A stretch of 13,152 nucleotides of DNA from Actinomycetes bacterium (GCA_030624785.1 JAUXJK010000020.1:1-13152); one strand, 5' to 3'. Shown: positions 1-6,733, numbered from the stretch's first letter. Translations and numbers: made by a program. Notes: generated from the sequence alone by a model not told the origin.

Positions 1-693
1 ATCACGTTTGATCATCGATTCGAACAGATCACCGATTGTGGCGGCAGCGACAATCGCAAGGCCGAGGACAACGGCCTCCCAGTTTTCCAGATAGCCCTCC
101 TTGTAGTTGGCTACCCAGGTCGCGAAAACTCCGGCGACAGCCCCGCCGAGGAACCCCTCCCAGGTCTTGCCCGGTGAGAGGCGGGGAATCAGCTTCCTCC
201 GACCAACGAGCCTCCCAACTACGTAGGCGGCCGTGTCTGTTGCGAAAACCGCGATCAGAACCGTGAAGATGGCGAGCCGGCCACGATCATCTCCCATCGC
301 ATCAACCGCCGTCTCACGGATAAGCACGAGATGAGCGAGTCCGCCGACGATCCACAGCACGCCGAATGTCGTGATAGCAAGAGCGGCCGTAGTCGAGGCA
401 CTGGTCTCGGCGAATACCGCGAACACGAATGCGACGATCAGCGTGACCAAGAGCCCAAGAGCAAGCCACTCGGTGCCTCCGAGCTGCAGCCCTACGAACG
501 CGACGACAGCGCCAGCGTAGCCCGCAAGAACGAGCGGGCGGAATGCCCTCGTCGCTCGGTATAGCTCGTGCAGGGCAAACAATGCGACCACCGACGTCAA
601 GGCTACGAGAGGCCATGCGCCAATCCAGGCCAGCCCCAGAACGATCGGAAGGCCGGCTAGCGCAACCGCTAGCCGCGAAATGACGGTTCTCAA
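1..693 (-). CDS. cdsA: Phosphatidate cytidylyltransferase (CDP-diacylglycerol synthase), 3' end cut off by the window edge
   Basis: Makes CDP-diacylglycerol from CTP and phosphatidic acid in the membrane, the precursor of the phospholipid head-group pathways. I translated the minus strand without a stop for 231 codons. It starts at a TTG (691-693) and reads MRTVISRLAVALAGLPIVLG at the N-terminus. It has many hydrophobic segments, the CdsA-typical DTAAYVVGR (about residues 151-159), LSPGKTWEGFLGG (about 171-183), and the beginning of the C-terminal family signature, GDLFESMIKRD, exactly where the window ends. A complete protein would run roughly 30-50 residues further. The TTG start overlaps the uppS stop (TTGA), so the two are probably co-translated, as in the usual frr-uppS-cdsA order. 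The start is inferred from the overlap and the fit of the N-terminus. The family assignment is firm. Confidence 0.95.
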   Translation of the reverse strand, partial: MRTVISRLAVALAGLPIVLGLAWIGAWPLVALTSVVALFALHELYRATRAFRPLVLAGYAGAVVAFVGLQLGGTEWLALGLLVTLIVAFVFAVFAETSASTTAALAITTFGVLWIVGGLAHLVLIRETAVDAMGDDRGRLAIFTVLIAVFATDTAAYVVGRLVGRRKLIPRLSPGKTWEGFLGGAVAGVFATWVANYKEGYLENWEAVVLGLAIVAAATIGDLFESMIKRD

Positions 694-1439
694 CGTCCGC
701 CGAACCGTCGGCGGCGACGCGCATACTCATCGAGAGCTCGTGACAGTTCGCGACGCCCGAAGTCGGGCCAAAGCACATCGAGGAACACAAGCTCGGTGTA
801 TGCAAGCTGCCAGAGGAGAAAGTTGGAAAGACGTTCTTCGCCCGATGTCCTGATCAACAGGTCGGGATCGGGCATCTCGGATGCGTAGAGGCGTGCAGCG
901 ATCGCGTTCTCATCGATGTCGAGCGGATCGATGCACTCTTCGACAAGGCGACGGGCGGCCTGAACGATGTCTGCGCGGCCGCCGTAGTCATAGGCGATCC
1001 ACAGATCCAACCGATCGAGCCCTGAGGTGGCCTTTTCGAGCTCAGTGATCTTGGCTGCCAGCCGAGTCGGAGCACGATCACGGCGTCCGACGAAACGCGT
1101 CCGCACGCCCTGTCGCACGAGCTCTGGCATCTCCTTGTCGATCGACTCGACGAAAATCTCCATCAACGCCTCGATCTCTTCAGGAGGGCGCGACCAGTTC
1201 TCGGTCGAGAAGGCGTACATACAGACCGACTCGACGCCCAGATCGATCGAGGCTTCAACGGTACGGCGAAGCGCGCGGGTGCCTGCACGGTGTCCGGCAG
1301 CAACTGGAAGCCGACGCCGTTTCGCCCATCGCCCGTTGCCGTCCATGATCACCGCTATAGATCGCACGCGATCATTCAGTTCTTCCTCATAGACGGGACG
1401 GATGGCCCGAAACTGACGGATGCGGTTTATGAGATTCAC
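690..1439 (-). CDS. uppS: Isoprenyl transferase, undecaprenyl diphosphate synthase family (cis-prenyltransferase)
   Basis: Condenses isopentenyl diphosphate onto an allylic diphosphate to make the long cis-polyprenyl carrier lipid for peptidoglycan and wall glycopolymers. From a GTG start at 1437-1439 the protein has 249 residues, normal for the family. It shows IMDGNGRWA (31-39, catalytic Asp33), GHRAG (49-53), FSTENW (77-82) and the C-terminal RTSGEERLSNFLLWQ (197-211), the conserved diphosphate-binding and dimer region. The frame stays open upstream to another GTG at 1497-1499, giving 20 extra Arg/Pro-rich residues that look non-homologous. Neither GTG has a clear Shine-Dalgarno sequence, so the start is less certain than the identity. 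It lies 114 bp after frr and overlaps cdsA by 4 bp. Chain length of the product (C50 or C55) cannot be read from the sequence. Confidence 0.95.
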   Translation of the reverse strand: MNLINRIRQFRAIRPVYEEELNDRVRSIAVIMDGNGRWAKRRRLPVAAGHRAGTRALRRTVEASIDLGVESVCMYAFSTENWSRPPEEIEALMEIFVESIDKEMPELVRQGVRTRFVGRRDRAPTRLAAKITELEKATSGLDRLDLWIAYDYGGRADIVQAARRLVEECIDPLDIDENAIAARLYASEMPDPDLLIRTSGEERLSNFLLWQLAYTELVFLDVLWPDFGRRELSRALDEYARRRRRFGGR

Positions 1440-1553
1440 GACTGAACTATCGGGCGGATGCGGCAAGACGCGCGGCCATCGAGAGCATCGCCGACGCACC
1501 AGCCGGCGCTCGACACCCTGAACTGTCGGCGGCTGCCGTAGACGCAGCGAGGC
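1440..1553 (-). other. frr-uppS intergenic gap (114 bp)
   Basis: This is the only sizeable gap inside the rpsB-to-cdsA cluster, whose other junctions overlap. I see no terminator-like stem followed by a T run, no convincing -35/-10 pair and no good Shine-Dalgarno sequence before the uppS GTG. The uppS frame is open through about half of it, back to a second GTG at 1497-1499. It may be a spacer, may hide a weak internal promoter, or may partly belong to a longer uppS N-terminus. Confidence 0.4.
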
Positions 1554-2111
1554 TCACACCTCGAGGATCTCCTCTTCCTTCTTCTTGAGCAGACCGTCGA
1601 CCGTTGCGACGAAACCATCAGTGAGCTTTTGAACCCGTTCCTCGGCGCGCCTCTCATCGTCGTCGCCGATATCGCCGTCGCGTGCCAGCTCCTTCAAATC
1701 ACTGATGACGTCGCGTCGAACGTTGCGAATTGAGACCCTTCCATCTTCCGCGAGCTGGCGCACTACTCGTACGAGCTCCTTGCGGCGCTCTTCCGTGAGT
1801 GAAGGGATCGGCAAACGGATCAATTTTCCGTCGTTGGCTGGCATCAAACCGAGGTCTGATTCTAGTATCGCCTTCTCAATTGCCTCGAGCGAGCTTGGGT
1901 CGAACGGCTGGACCGTAAGCATCCGTGGTTCAGGCACGTTGAGAGTCGCGAGCTGCTTCACAGGCGTCGCCTGACCGTAGTAATCGACATTGACGCGATC
2001 CAGCAGCGCGGCTGACGCACGACCCGTTCGGACAGTATTGAACTCGTGACGAGTTGATTCGACAGATTTGGTCATCCGCCGCTCCGCATCTGCAATGAGT
2101 TCGTCGATCAC
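1554..2111 (-). CDS. frr: Ribosome recycling factor
   Basis: Splits the post-termination ribosome together with EF-G so that subunits and mRNA can be reused. The product is 185 residues, the standard length for the family. It has the N-terminal three-helix-bundle segment RRMTKSVEST with RTGRAS (28-33), the domain-II region (about 35-100), the hinge block GLMPANDGKLIRLPIPSLTEE (88-108), and SIRNVRRD (127-134) with Arg132 at the position that is critical in E. coli RRF. The C-terminus is a Lys/Glu-rich helix. The GTG start at 2109-2111 overlaps the pyrH stop (GTGA) and is preceded by a good GGAGGG ribosome-binding site. An upstream extension of the frame (to 2228) runs through pyrH and is not homologous, so the short start is preferred. 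Confidence 0.97.
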   Translation of the reverse strand: MIDELIADAERRMTKSVESTRHEFNTVRTGRASAALLDRVNVDYYGQATPVKQLATLNVPEPRMLTVQPFDPSSLEAIEKAILESDLGLMPANDGKLIRLPIPSLTEERRKELVRVVRQLAEDGRVSIRNVRRDVISDLKELARDGDIGDDDERRAEERVQKLTDGFVATVDGLLKKKEEEILEV

Positions 2112-2887
2112 TGAGCCCTCCGTGGTGTAGAGATGATCGTGCCTACTCGCTCGCCCGCGAGCACTCGGGAGATGTTCTCCTCGTTGTCCAGACCAAAAAC
2201 GTGGATAGGCAGGTTGTTGTCCATGCACAACGAGAGAGCCGTCGTATCCATCACCCGCAGGCCTTGCTCGATGGCATCGCGGTGCTCCAGCGCCGGCAGA
2301 AACTTCGCGTTCGGATCCGAGTGGGGATCGCTGTCATATACGCCGTCGACACCGTACTTTCCCATCAAGATCGCGTCAGCGCCGATTTCGAGTGCTCTCA
2401 ATGCTGCGGCGGTGTCAGTCGTGAAGAACGGGTTGCCTGTCCCTGCTGCAAAGATCACAACACGACCCTTCTCGAGATGACGGATCGCCCGCCTACGGAT
2501 GTACGGCTCCGCCACCTCCCGCACGTCGAGCGCCGAGAGCACGCGTGTCTCGGCGCCGAGATCCTCGAGTGCATCCTGAATCGCGAGGCAGTTGAGCACC
2601 GTTGCGAGCATGCCGGCGTAGTCGGCCGTCGCACGATCCATGCCGCTAGCGGCACCCTCGAGACCCCGGTAGATGTTCCCCGCCCCCAGCACGAGGCCGA
2701 CCTGCACGCCCCCGTCGACGACCTTCTGGACTTCTCGCGCGATACCCTCGACAGTCGCGGCGTCGATTCCGTAGCTTCGTTCACCCAGCAGTGACTCGCC
2801 AGAGAGTTTGATCACCACGCGGCGAAACAAGGGATCTCCTTCGCTCACTGGAGGCTCGGCTCGTTCCGTTTCAGGCTGCGCACTCAC
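2108..2887 (-). CDS. pyrH: UMP kinase (uridylate kinase)
   Basis: Phosphorylates UMP to UDP in pyrimidine nucleotide synthesis; bacterial PyrH is a hexameric amino-acid-kinase-fold enzyme unrelated to eukaryotic UMP kinases. The protein (259 residues) shows VVIKLSGESL (24-33, phosphate-binding start), GAGNIYRG (68-75), ADYAGMLATVLN (88-99), FAAGTGNPFFTTDTAA (146-161), MGKYGVDGVYDSDP (175-188) and MDTTALSLC (213-221). The GTG start at 2885-2887 overlaps the tsf stop (GTGA). This start gives an N-terminal tail of about 20 residues rich in Glu and Pro before the conserved core. An in-frame GTG at 2846-2848 would remove most of it, but neither site has a strong Shine-Dalgarno sequence. The overlap favours the long form. 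It sits between tsf and frr, the usual bacterial order. Confidence 0.97.
   Translation of the reverse strand: MSAQPETERAEPPVSEGDPLFRRVVIKLSGESLLGERSYGIDAATVEGIAREVQKVVDGGVQVGLVLGAGNIYRGLEGAASGMDRATADYAGMLATVLNCLAIQDALEDLGAETRVLSALDVREVAEPYIRRRAIRHLEKGRVVIFAAGTGNPFFTTDTAAALRALEIGADAILMGKYGVDGVYDSDPHSDPNAKFLPALEHRDAIEQGLRVMDTTALSLCMDNNLPIHVFGLDNEENISRVLAGERVGTIISTPRRAQ
2116..2121 (-). promoter_or_regulatory. Ribosome-binding site of frr
   Basis: GGAGGG on the minus strand, 4 nt before the frr GTG and inside the end of pyrH. It decides the frr start at 2111 over longer versions of the frame and fits translational coupling at the GTGA overlap. Confidence 0.7.
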
Positions 2888-3669
2888 CCCAGCGCGTACC
2901 GCACGTACACTACGACGGAGGCTTCTCCCAGAGCTTTCGCGACCGTTAGCGAGTCGTCGTGGATCCAGGGTTGGTCAGCGAGGACGCTTCCAGCGAAGAA
3001 GCGCTTCGCAAGCATGCCCTCGATGATCTTCGATTGGATGTCGACCGGTTTTGAGTTCACCTCGGGCAGATTCTCGAGAACAGCGCGTTCCGCATTGACC
3101 TCGTCTTCCGGAACCTCGTTCCGCGTGAGATACGTCGGGTTCGCGAACGAGATGTGCATCGCTACCTGGCGGGCGAGATCCTCTCCACCGCCTTTGAACT
3201 TGACCATGACGCCGATCTTATGGGCTGGAGGATGCACGTAGATCGCGACTGATTCGCCCTCTTCAGCCTGGTAGATCTCGGCTCCCACAATCTGAATGTT
3301 CTCACCGAGACGAGCGGCGAGCTTGACGCGCTCTTCGTCAGCGGCTTCGACAGCGCCTACTCCGTCACGTTCGACTGAGATTGCGAGCTCCTCAACGAAC
3401 GTGCGGAACTCGTCATTTGTCGAGACAGGCTCCGTTTCGCAGCCCACGGCAACGATCGTCCCCACCTCGGACACGACTCGACCGGAGACTCGCCCTTCGC
3501 TGGTGTCCCGGTCAGCTCGCTTTCCAGCTGCGGCAACGCCTTTCTCCCGAAGGAGCTGCTGGGCTCGTTCAAGATCACCATCAGCCTCGACCAGCGCGCG
3601 TTTGCAGTCCATCATTCCGGCGCTTGTGAGGTCGCGCAGTTGCTTTACCTCGCTCGCTGAAACGGTCAC
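2884..3669 (-). CDS. tsf: Elongation factor Ts
   Basis: Nucleotide exchange factor that releases GDP from EF-Tu. The product has 261 residues. The N-terminal UBA-like domain is clear (SEVKQLRDLTSAGMMDCKRA, 6-25), then EADGDLERAQQLLREKG (28-44), and the core has GENIQIVGAEIY (122-133), VHPPAHKIGVMVKF (145-158) and MHISFANPTYLTR (171-183). The exchange motif is unusual: the segment GCETEPVSTND (76-86) has Thr79-Glu80-Pro81 where E. coli EF-Ts has Thr79-Asp80-Phe81, Phe81 being the residue that wedges into EF-Tu. Surrounding conservation is normal, so this looks like a lineage variant and not decay. The GTG start at 3667-3669 overlaps the rpsB stop (GTGA) and has GGAGGG 9 nt upstream. Confidence 0.97.
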   Translation of the reverse strand: MTVSASEVKQLRDLTSAGMMDCKRALVEADGDLERAQQLLREKGVAAAGKRADRDTSEGRVSGRVVSEVGTIVAVGCETEPVSTNDEFRTFVEELAISVERDGVGAVEAADEERVKLAARLGENIQIVGAEIYQAEEGESVAIYVHPPAHKIGVMVKFKGGGEDLARQVAMHISFANPTYLTRNEVPEDEVNAERAVLENLPEVNSKPVDIQSKIIEGMLAKRFFAGSVLADQPWIHDDSLTVAKALGEASVVVYVRYALG

Positions 3670-4739
3670 GAAGCGTCGCCCTCCGGCTTCTCGGATGCGG
3701 GCGCAGCGTCGGTGCTCGGATTCTCGGCGTCAGGAGAATCGGTCTTAGCTTCGGGCGCCGTTGGTTCAGGATCTGAAGCCGGCGGGTCGCCCTCGGCTGG
3801 TTCAGGATCCGAAGCAGGCGGGATATCCTTGGCCGGCTCGGTCTCGGCCGCGGGACTCTCGGTAGCCGTGCTTGCGTCAGCAGCCGCCGCAGCTGCGGCT
3901 GGAGAGGGCGCATCGGCAGTCTCGGTCGTGTCCCCCGTCGGCGCGGTCTCCTTTTCCGCGGCTTCGGCGGCTTGTGCCTCCGCTGCTGCCGCAGCGCGTG
4001 CTGCCGCGGCAGCTTCTTCAGCCGCCGCAACTTTCGCTCGGGCCTCGGCTACTGAAACCTTCGCCTGTCCGTCGGCAATCGCCTGAGCGATCACTCGCAC
4101 GATGAGTGAGCATGAACGAATCGCATCGTCGTTACCGGGGATAACGAGATCGGCGTCGTCAGGATCGCAGTTGGTGTCGACCAGGCCGATCACCGGGAGA
4201 TTCAGTCGACGCGCCTCGCGAACCGCAATCTCTTCCTTGTTGAGATCGAGTACGAAGATCGCGTCTGGGACGGAGCGCATGTTGGCGACTCCGCCCAGGT
4301 TGATGTCGAGCTTCTCAAGCTCAGACAGCATCGACATGCGTTCCTTGGACGGCAAGAGCTCGAGCTGCCCCTCATCGCGGAGTCGCCGCAATTCATGAAG
4401 TCGCTCGATGCGCTCGGAGATCGTGCGCCAGTTGGTGAGCAGGCCCCCCAGCCACCGCTGATTGACGTAGGGCATGCCGACACGACGGGCTTCCTGTTCG
4501 ACGACGTCTTGCGCCTGCTTCTTTGTGCCAACGAACAGGACGTTTCCGCCGCGTTCGGCGACGTTGCGGGAATACTTTGCGGCATCCTCGAGCAACGCAA
4601 GCGTCTTCTGGAGATCGATGATGTAGATCCCGCCGCGCTCGCCAAAGATGTAGCGGCGCATCTTGGGATTCCACCGGCGTGTCTGGTGGCCGAAATGAAC
4701 TCCGCCCTCCAGCAGCTCTCGCATGGAAACGACGGCCAT
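3666..4739 (-). CDS. rpsB: 30S ribosomal protein S2 with a long Ala/Pro/Glu-rich C-terminal extension
   Basis: Component of the small subunit, bound late in assembly near the mRNA exit region with S1 in bacteria that have it. The core (about residues 1-225) is canonical: MRELLEGGVHFGHQTRRWNP (6-25), FVGTKKQAQ (69-77), YVNQRWLGGLLTNW (91-104), PDAIFVLDLNKEEIAVREA (158-176), VIGLVDTNCDPD (183-194) and IPGNDDAIRS (200-209). The total of 357 residues is about 120-130 longer than usual. Residues about 226-264 are Ala/Glu/Lys/Arg-rich and probably helical; 265-357 are Pro/Ala/Glu/Asp/Ser/Thr-rich and probably disordered, with a 12-residue repeat. The ATG at 4737-4739 is fixed by a strong GAGGAGG site; longer versions of the frame enter the upstream gap and are not homologous. 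It heads the rpsB-tsf-pyrH-frr-uppS-cdsA cluster. Confidence 0.97.
   Translation of the reverse strand: MAVVSMRELLEGGVHFGHQTRRWNPKMRRYIFGERGGIYIIDLQKTLALLEDAAKYSRNVAERGGNVLFVGTKKQAQDVVEQEARRVGMPYVNQRWLGGLLTNWRTISERIERLHELRRLRDEGQLELLPSKERMSMLSELEKLDINLGGVANMRSVPDAIFVLDLNKEEIAVREARRLNLPVIGLVDTNCDPDDADLVIPGNDDAIRSCSLIVRVIAQAIADGQAKVSVAEARAKVAAAEEAAAAARAAAAAEAQAAEAAEKETAPTGDTTETADAPSPAAAAAAADASTATESPAAETEPAKDIPPASDPEPAEGDPPASDPEPTAPEAKTDSPDAENPSTDAAPASEKPEGDAS
3679..3684 (-). promoter_or_regulatory. Ribosome-binding site of tsf
   Basis: GGAGGG on the minus strand, 9 nt before the tsf GTG and inside the last codons of rpsB. It supports the overlapping GTG start and re-initiation after rpsB. Confidence 0.65.
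3763..3822 (-). repeat. Tandem 36-bp (12-residue) repeat in the rpsB 3' end
   Basis: Two 24-base segments, 3763-3786 and 3799-3822, differ at only two positions and lie 36 bp apart. In the S2 protein they encode PPASDPEP twice (residues 307-314 and 319-326), separated by AEGD. This is a recent-looking in-frame duplication in the disordered tail, consistent with loose constraint on the extension's length. Confidence 0.7.
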
Positions 4740-4893
4740 GTGATTCCTCCTCGGTTTGCTGTGTCGTGGCCGATGGCGTCGCGTGGAACCAATCAGGTGA
4801 TCGGCACCGCCACGCGAGCGTGAATCCACCGGGTAGTGGGTTTGTGTCGTCCCAACTGTAGCGAAGGTCGCGCCAGCCGATAGTGCGTGGGAT
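4740..4893 (-). promoter_or_regulatory. Upstream region of rpsB; probable but unresolved promoter and leader
   Basis: This 154-bp gap separates rluD from rpsB and is the longest gap between genes of the minus-strand run, so a promoter for the rpsB cluster is expected here. On the minus strand a TACAGT (4855-4860) fits the TANNNT -10 pattern but has no good -35 partner. Closer to the gene, the segment 4781-4815 can fold into a weak stem (GCGTGG with CCACGC, plus an inner GGTG/CACC). I see no intrinsic terminator for rluD, so read-through from upstream is possible. The promoter location is inference; only the gap and the ribosome-binding site are clear. Confidence 0.35.
4746..4752 (-). promoter_or_regulatory. 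Ribosome-binding site of rpsB
   Basis: GAGGAGG on the minus strand, 6 nt before the ATG. It is the strongest Shine-Dalgarno sequence in the window, as expected for a highly expressed ribosomal protein gene, and fixes the rpsB start. Confidence 0.85.
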
Positions 4894-5841
4894 TCAGCTC
4901 CCTGGCGCTCTGGCGGCAGCGAGCGCGTTTGCGAGGTCATCGGGAAGCTCAGAGACCACTTCCACCTGAGCCTCTGTGAACGGATGAACGAACGCGAGCC
5001 GAGACGCATGGAGGAACTGCCGCGTCAGGCCAAGGTCGTCCTTCGAGCCGTAGACGGCATCTCCTGAGATCGGCAGACCGATCGTGCCGAGATGAACTCT
5101 GATCTGGTGGGTTCGACCCGTCTCGAGCCGAACTTCGAGCAGGGCATGGGCCGAAAGGAGTTCGGTGACAGCGAAGTTGGTGAAGGCCGCACGCGGGCGA
5201 TCCGTGTCGAGTGAGTGTTTCGTCGGGTCTCGACGGTCACGTCCGATCGGAGCCTCTATCCGGCCCTTCCAGGAGGCAGGTCGTCCTCGCACAAGGGCCG
5301 TGTACTCGCGTACAAGCGTCCGATCCCTGATGAGTCGAGCGAGTCGCCGATGAGCCTCGTCGGAACGAGCGACCACGAGAAGCCCGGCGGTGTCCCGGTC
5401 GAGACGATGCACGATGCCAGGACGAAACGCGCCATGTCCACCCTGAATGCCGTGGTGAAGTAAGCCGTGTACAAGCGTTCCGTGGGCATGCCCGGCGCTG
5501 GGATGGACAACGACGCCCGGCGGCTTATCGACGACCAGAAGGTGCTCGTCTTCGAACGCGATCGTCAGATCGACAGCCTCGGGCTCTAGCTTGGGCGCCA
5601 CACGCTCTCGAACGGCGAAAACGACGAGCTCGCCTTCTTGGACGCGATAGCTCTTCGCTCGAGCTGTGCCATCGACCGATACGAGACCGTCAGCAACGAT
5701 CCGCTCAGCCGAGCCCCGCGAACCCACCGCCGGCTGCGCGGCCAACAGCCGGTCGAGCCTGACCCCGTCGTCCTCCTGGGACACGACGACTCTATGACGG
5801 GCCTGCTCGGGCTCCGGGCCGCTGCCCACGGCGACGTTCAC
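4894..5841 (-). CDS. rluD: RluA/RluD-family pseudouridine synthase with S4 domain
   Basis: Isomerises specific uridines in RNA to pseudouridine; RluD acts on 23S rRNA helix 69, but RluA-family members differ in target. The protein (315 residues) has an N-terminal S4 RNA-binding domain (about 27-75: GVRLDRLLAA, then SAERIVADGLVSVDG), followed by the catalytic domain: VVDKPPGVVVHPSAGH (103-118), the family signature GIVHRLDRDTAGLL (142-155) with catalytic Asp148, LETGRTHQIRVHL (239-251), and SGDAVYG (259-265). The GTG start at 5839-5841 overlaps the lspA stop (GTGA). The lspA-rluD pair is common in Gram-positive bacteria, which supports the orthology. The exact target uridines cannot be told from sequence alone. 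Confidence 0.93.
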   Translation of the reverse strand: MNVAVGSGPEPEQARHRVVVSQEDDGVRLDRLLAAQPAVGSRGSAERIVADGLVSVDGTARAKSYRVQEGELVVFAVRERVAPKLEPEAVDLTIAFEDEHLLVVDKPPGVVVHPSAGHAHGTLVHGLLHHGIQGGHGAFRPGIVHRLDRDTAGLLVVARSDEAHRRLARLIRDRTLVREYTALVRGRPASWKGRIEAPIGRDRRDPTKHSLDTDRPRAAFTNFAVTELLSAHALLEVRLETGRTHQIRVHLGTIGLPISGDAVYGSKDDLGLTRQFLHASRLAFVHPFTEAQVEVVSELPDDLANALAAARAPGS

Positions 5842-6416
5842 TCGCCGGGGCGCCGGGAGGCGAGGCGCGGCCGACGTTCCGCAGCGGCGAGGCTCGCGAG
5901 CAAGATGATCACCCCGACAGTGATAAAGGCGTCGGCCAGGTTGAAGGCCGGCCAGTGCTGAGGGTCGATGAAATCGGTCACCTTGCCACTGCGGAGTCGA
6001 TCGACGAGGTTCGCGATGCTGCCCCCGATCAGGAAGCCGAGCGCTACGGGCAGTACCGGGTGTTTGGCCCCTGAGCGAGCGAAGTAGATGAACATCCAGA
6101 CGACGGCTACCGCCGTGAGGATCGTGACAATTGACGCTGCGCCCTGAAAGAACCCGAACGCGATTCCCGAGTTCTTGACGTGGTGTAGATAGAACGGTCC
6201 GAAGATGTGTACTGACTCGCCGAGGTCAAGCCGATTGGAGATCAGCGTCTTCGTTAACTGATCTGCGAGGATCGCCGAGCCGGCGATCAAGCCGAGTCCT
6301 AGCCAGTGCGTGGGCCTTGCGATCAGAGATCGGTGAACGACCGAGACGGGTGCGCGGCCGTCTGTGGCAGAGCCGACGCGGACGTCGGCAGTTTCCGGGG
6401 CGTCAACGTCGTTCAT
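5838..6416 (-). CDS. lspA: Lipoprotein signal peptidase (signal peptidase II)
   Basis: Aspartic protease of the cytoplasmic membrane that cleaves the signal peptide of diacylglyceryl-prolipoproteins. The product has 192 residues. It shows the family motifs ADQLTK (51-56), KNSGIAFGFF (81-90), GGSIANLVDRL (131-141, catalytic Asp139) and FNLADAFITVG (158-168, catalytic Asp162). Four hydrophobic segments lie at about 38-58, 92-112, 121-138 and 160-178. The ATG at 6414-6416 overlaps the yggU stop (ATGA). The 37 or so residues before the first membrane segment are longer than in most LspA proteins and look like a soluble cytoplasmic tail; a shorter start is possible since no clear Shine-Dalgarno sequence was seen. 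The frame upstream (to 6620) is Arg-rich shadow of yggU. Confidence 0.95.
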   Translation of the reverse strand: MNDVDAPETADVRVGSATDGRAPVSVVHRSLIARPTHWLGLGLIAGSAILADQLTKTLISNRLDLGESVHIFGPFYLHHVKNSGIAFGFFQGAASIVTILTAVAVVWMFIYFARSGAKHPVLPVALGFLIGGSIANLVDRLRSGKVTDFIDPQHWPAFNLADAFITVGVIILLASLAAAERRPRLASRRPGE

Positions 6417-6706
6417 GACGAACTGTCGGCGGCACGCGCGAGCCGCTGCTCTATCTCTTCGGGCTGAAGGCCGACGACTTCTACGAGCTTGTCCCGGCTG
6501 CCGTGACCTCGAACGATCGTCACGTCTGCTCGGGCGACATCGAGGGTCTTCCCCAGAAGTCGGACCAACTCCTCGTTCGCCTTCCCTTTTTCGGCGACAG
6601 CATTGACGCGCACTTTCCAACCCTCTCCGTAGCGACCCGTAATTACCGAGCGCTTGGCGCCCGGCGATACTCGCAGCTCGAGCCGGCTAGACGGCGATCG
6701 CACCAC
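6413..6706 (-). CDS. yggU: DUF167 / YggU family protein
   Basis: Small conserved protein of unknown function; family structures show a compact alpha/beta fold. The 97-residue product matches the family pattern: LELRVSPGAKRS (9-20), WKVRVNAVAEKGKANEELVR (30-49), LLGKTLDVARADVTIVRGHG (50-69) and SRDKLVEV (70-77), the Gly-Lys-Ala-Asn block being the hallmark. Two GTG codons stand side by side at 6704-6706 and 6701-6703; a GAGG lies 3 nt before the first and 6 nt before the second, so the second may be the true start. It follows yggT by 27 bp and overlaps lspA by 4 bp (ATGA). In many Actinomycetota this slot between yggT and lspA holds divIVA. Confidence 0.88.
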   Translation of the reverse strand: MVRSPSSRLELRVSPGAKRSVITGRYGEGWKVRVNAVAEKGKANEELVRLLGKTLDVARADVTIVRGHGSRDKLVEVVGLQPEEIEQRLARAADSSS

Positions 6707-6733
6707 AGGCCTCGGCGCGGATCATATCTGTGG

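Noticed and set aside
314..805. Minus frame of 163 codons across the uppS-cdsA junction
   Set aside because: The CdsA frame and the UppS frame both carry family motifs here; this third frame is Arg/Cys-rich noise.
2201..2794. Plus-strand open frame of 197 codons antisense to pyrH
   Set aside because: Shadow of pyrH; composition rich in His, Arg and Cys without domain features.
3581..4086. Arg/Pro-rich minus frame and Ala/Ser-rich plus frame over the S2 tail
   Set aside because: They arise from the repetitive GC-rich codons of the rpsB extension read in other frames; their ends do not fit any gene boundary.
4202..4792. Second minus frame over the rpsB core, suspected frameshift
   Set aside because: The S2 frame is intact from the ATG at 4739 to the stop at 3666, so no frameshift is needed.
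4860..4893. Possible intrinsic terminator after rluD
   Set aside because: Only a 4-bp stem (GCGA/TCGC) is present and no T run follows, so it is not a credible terminator.
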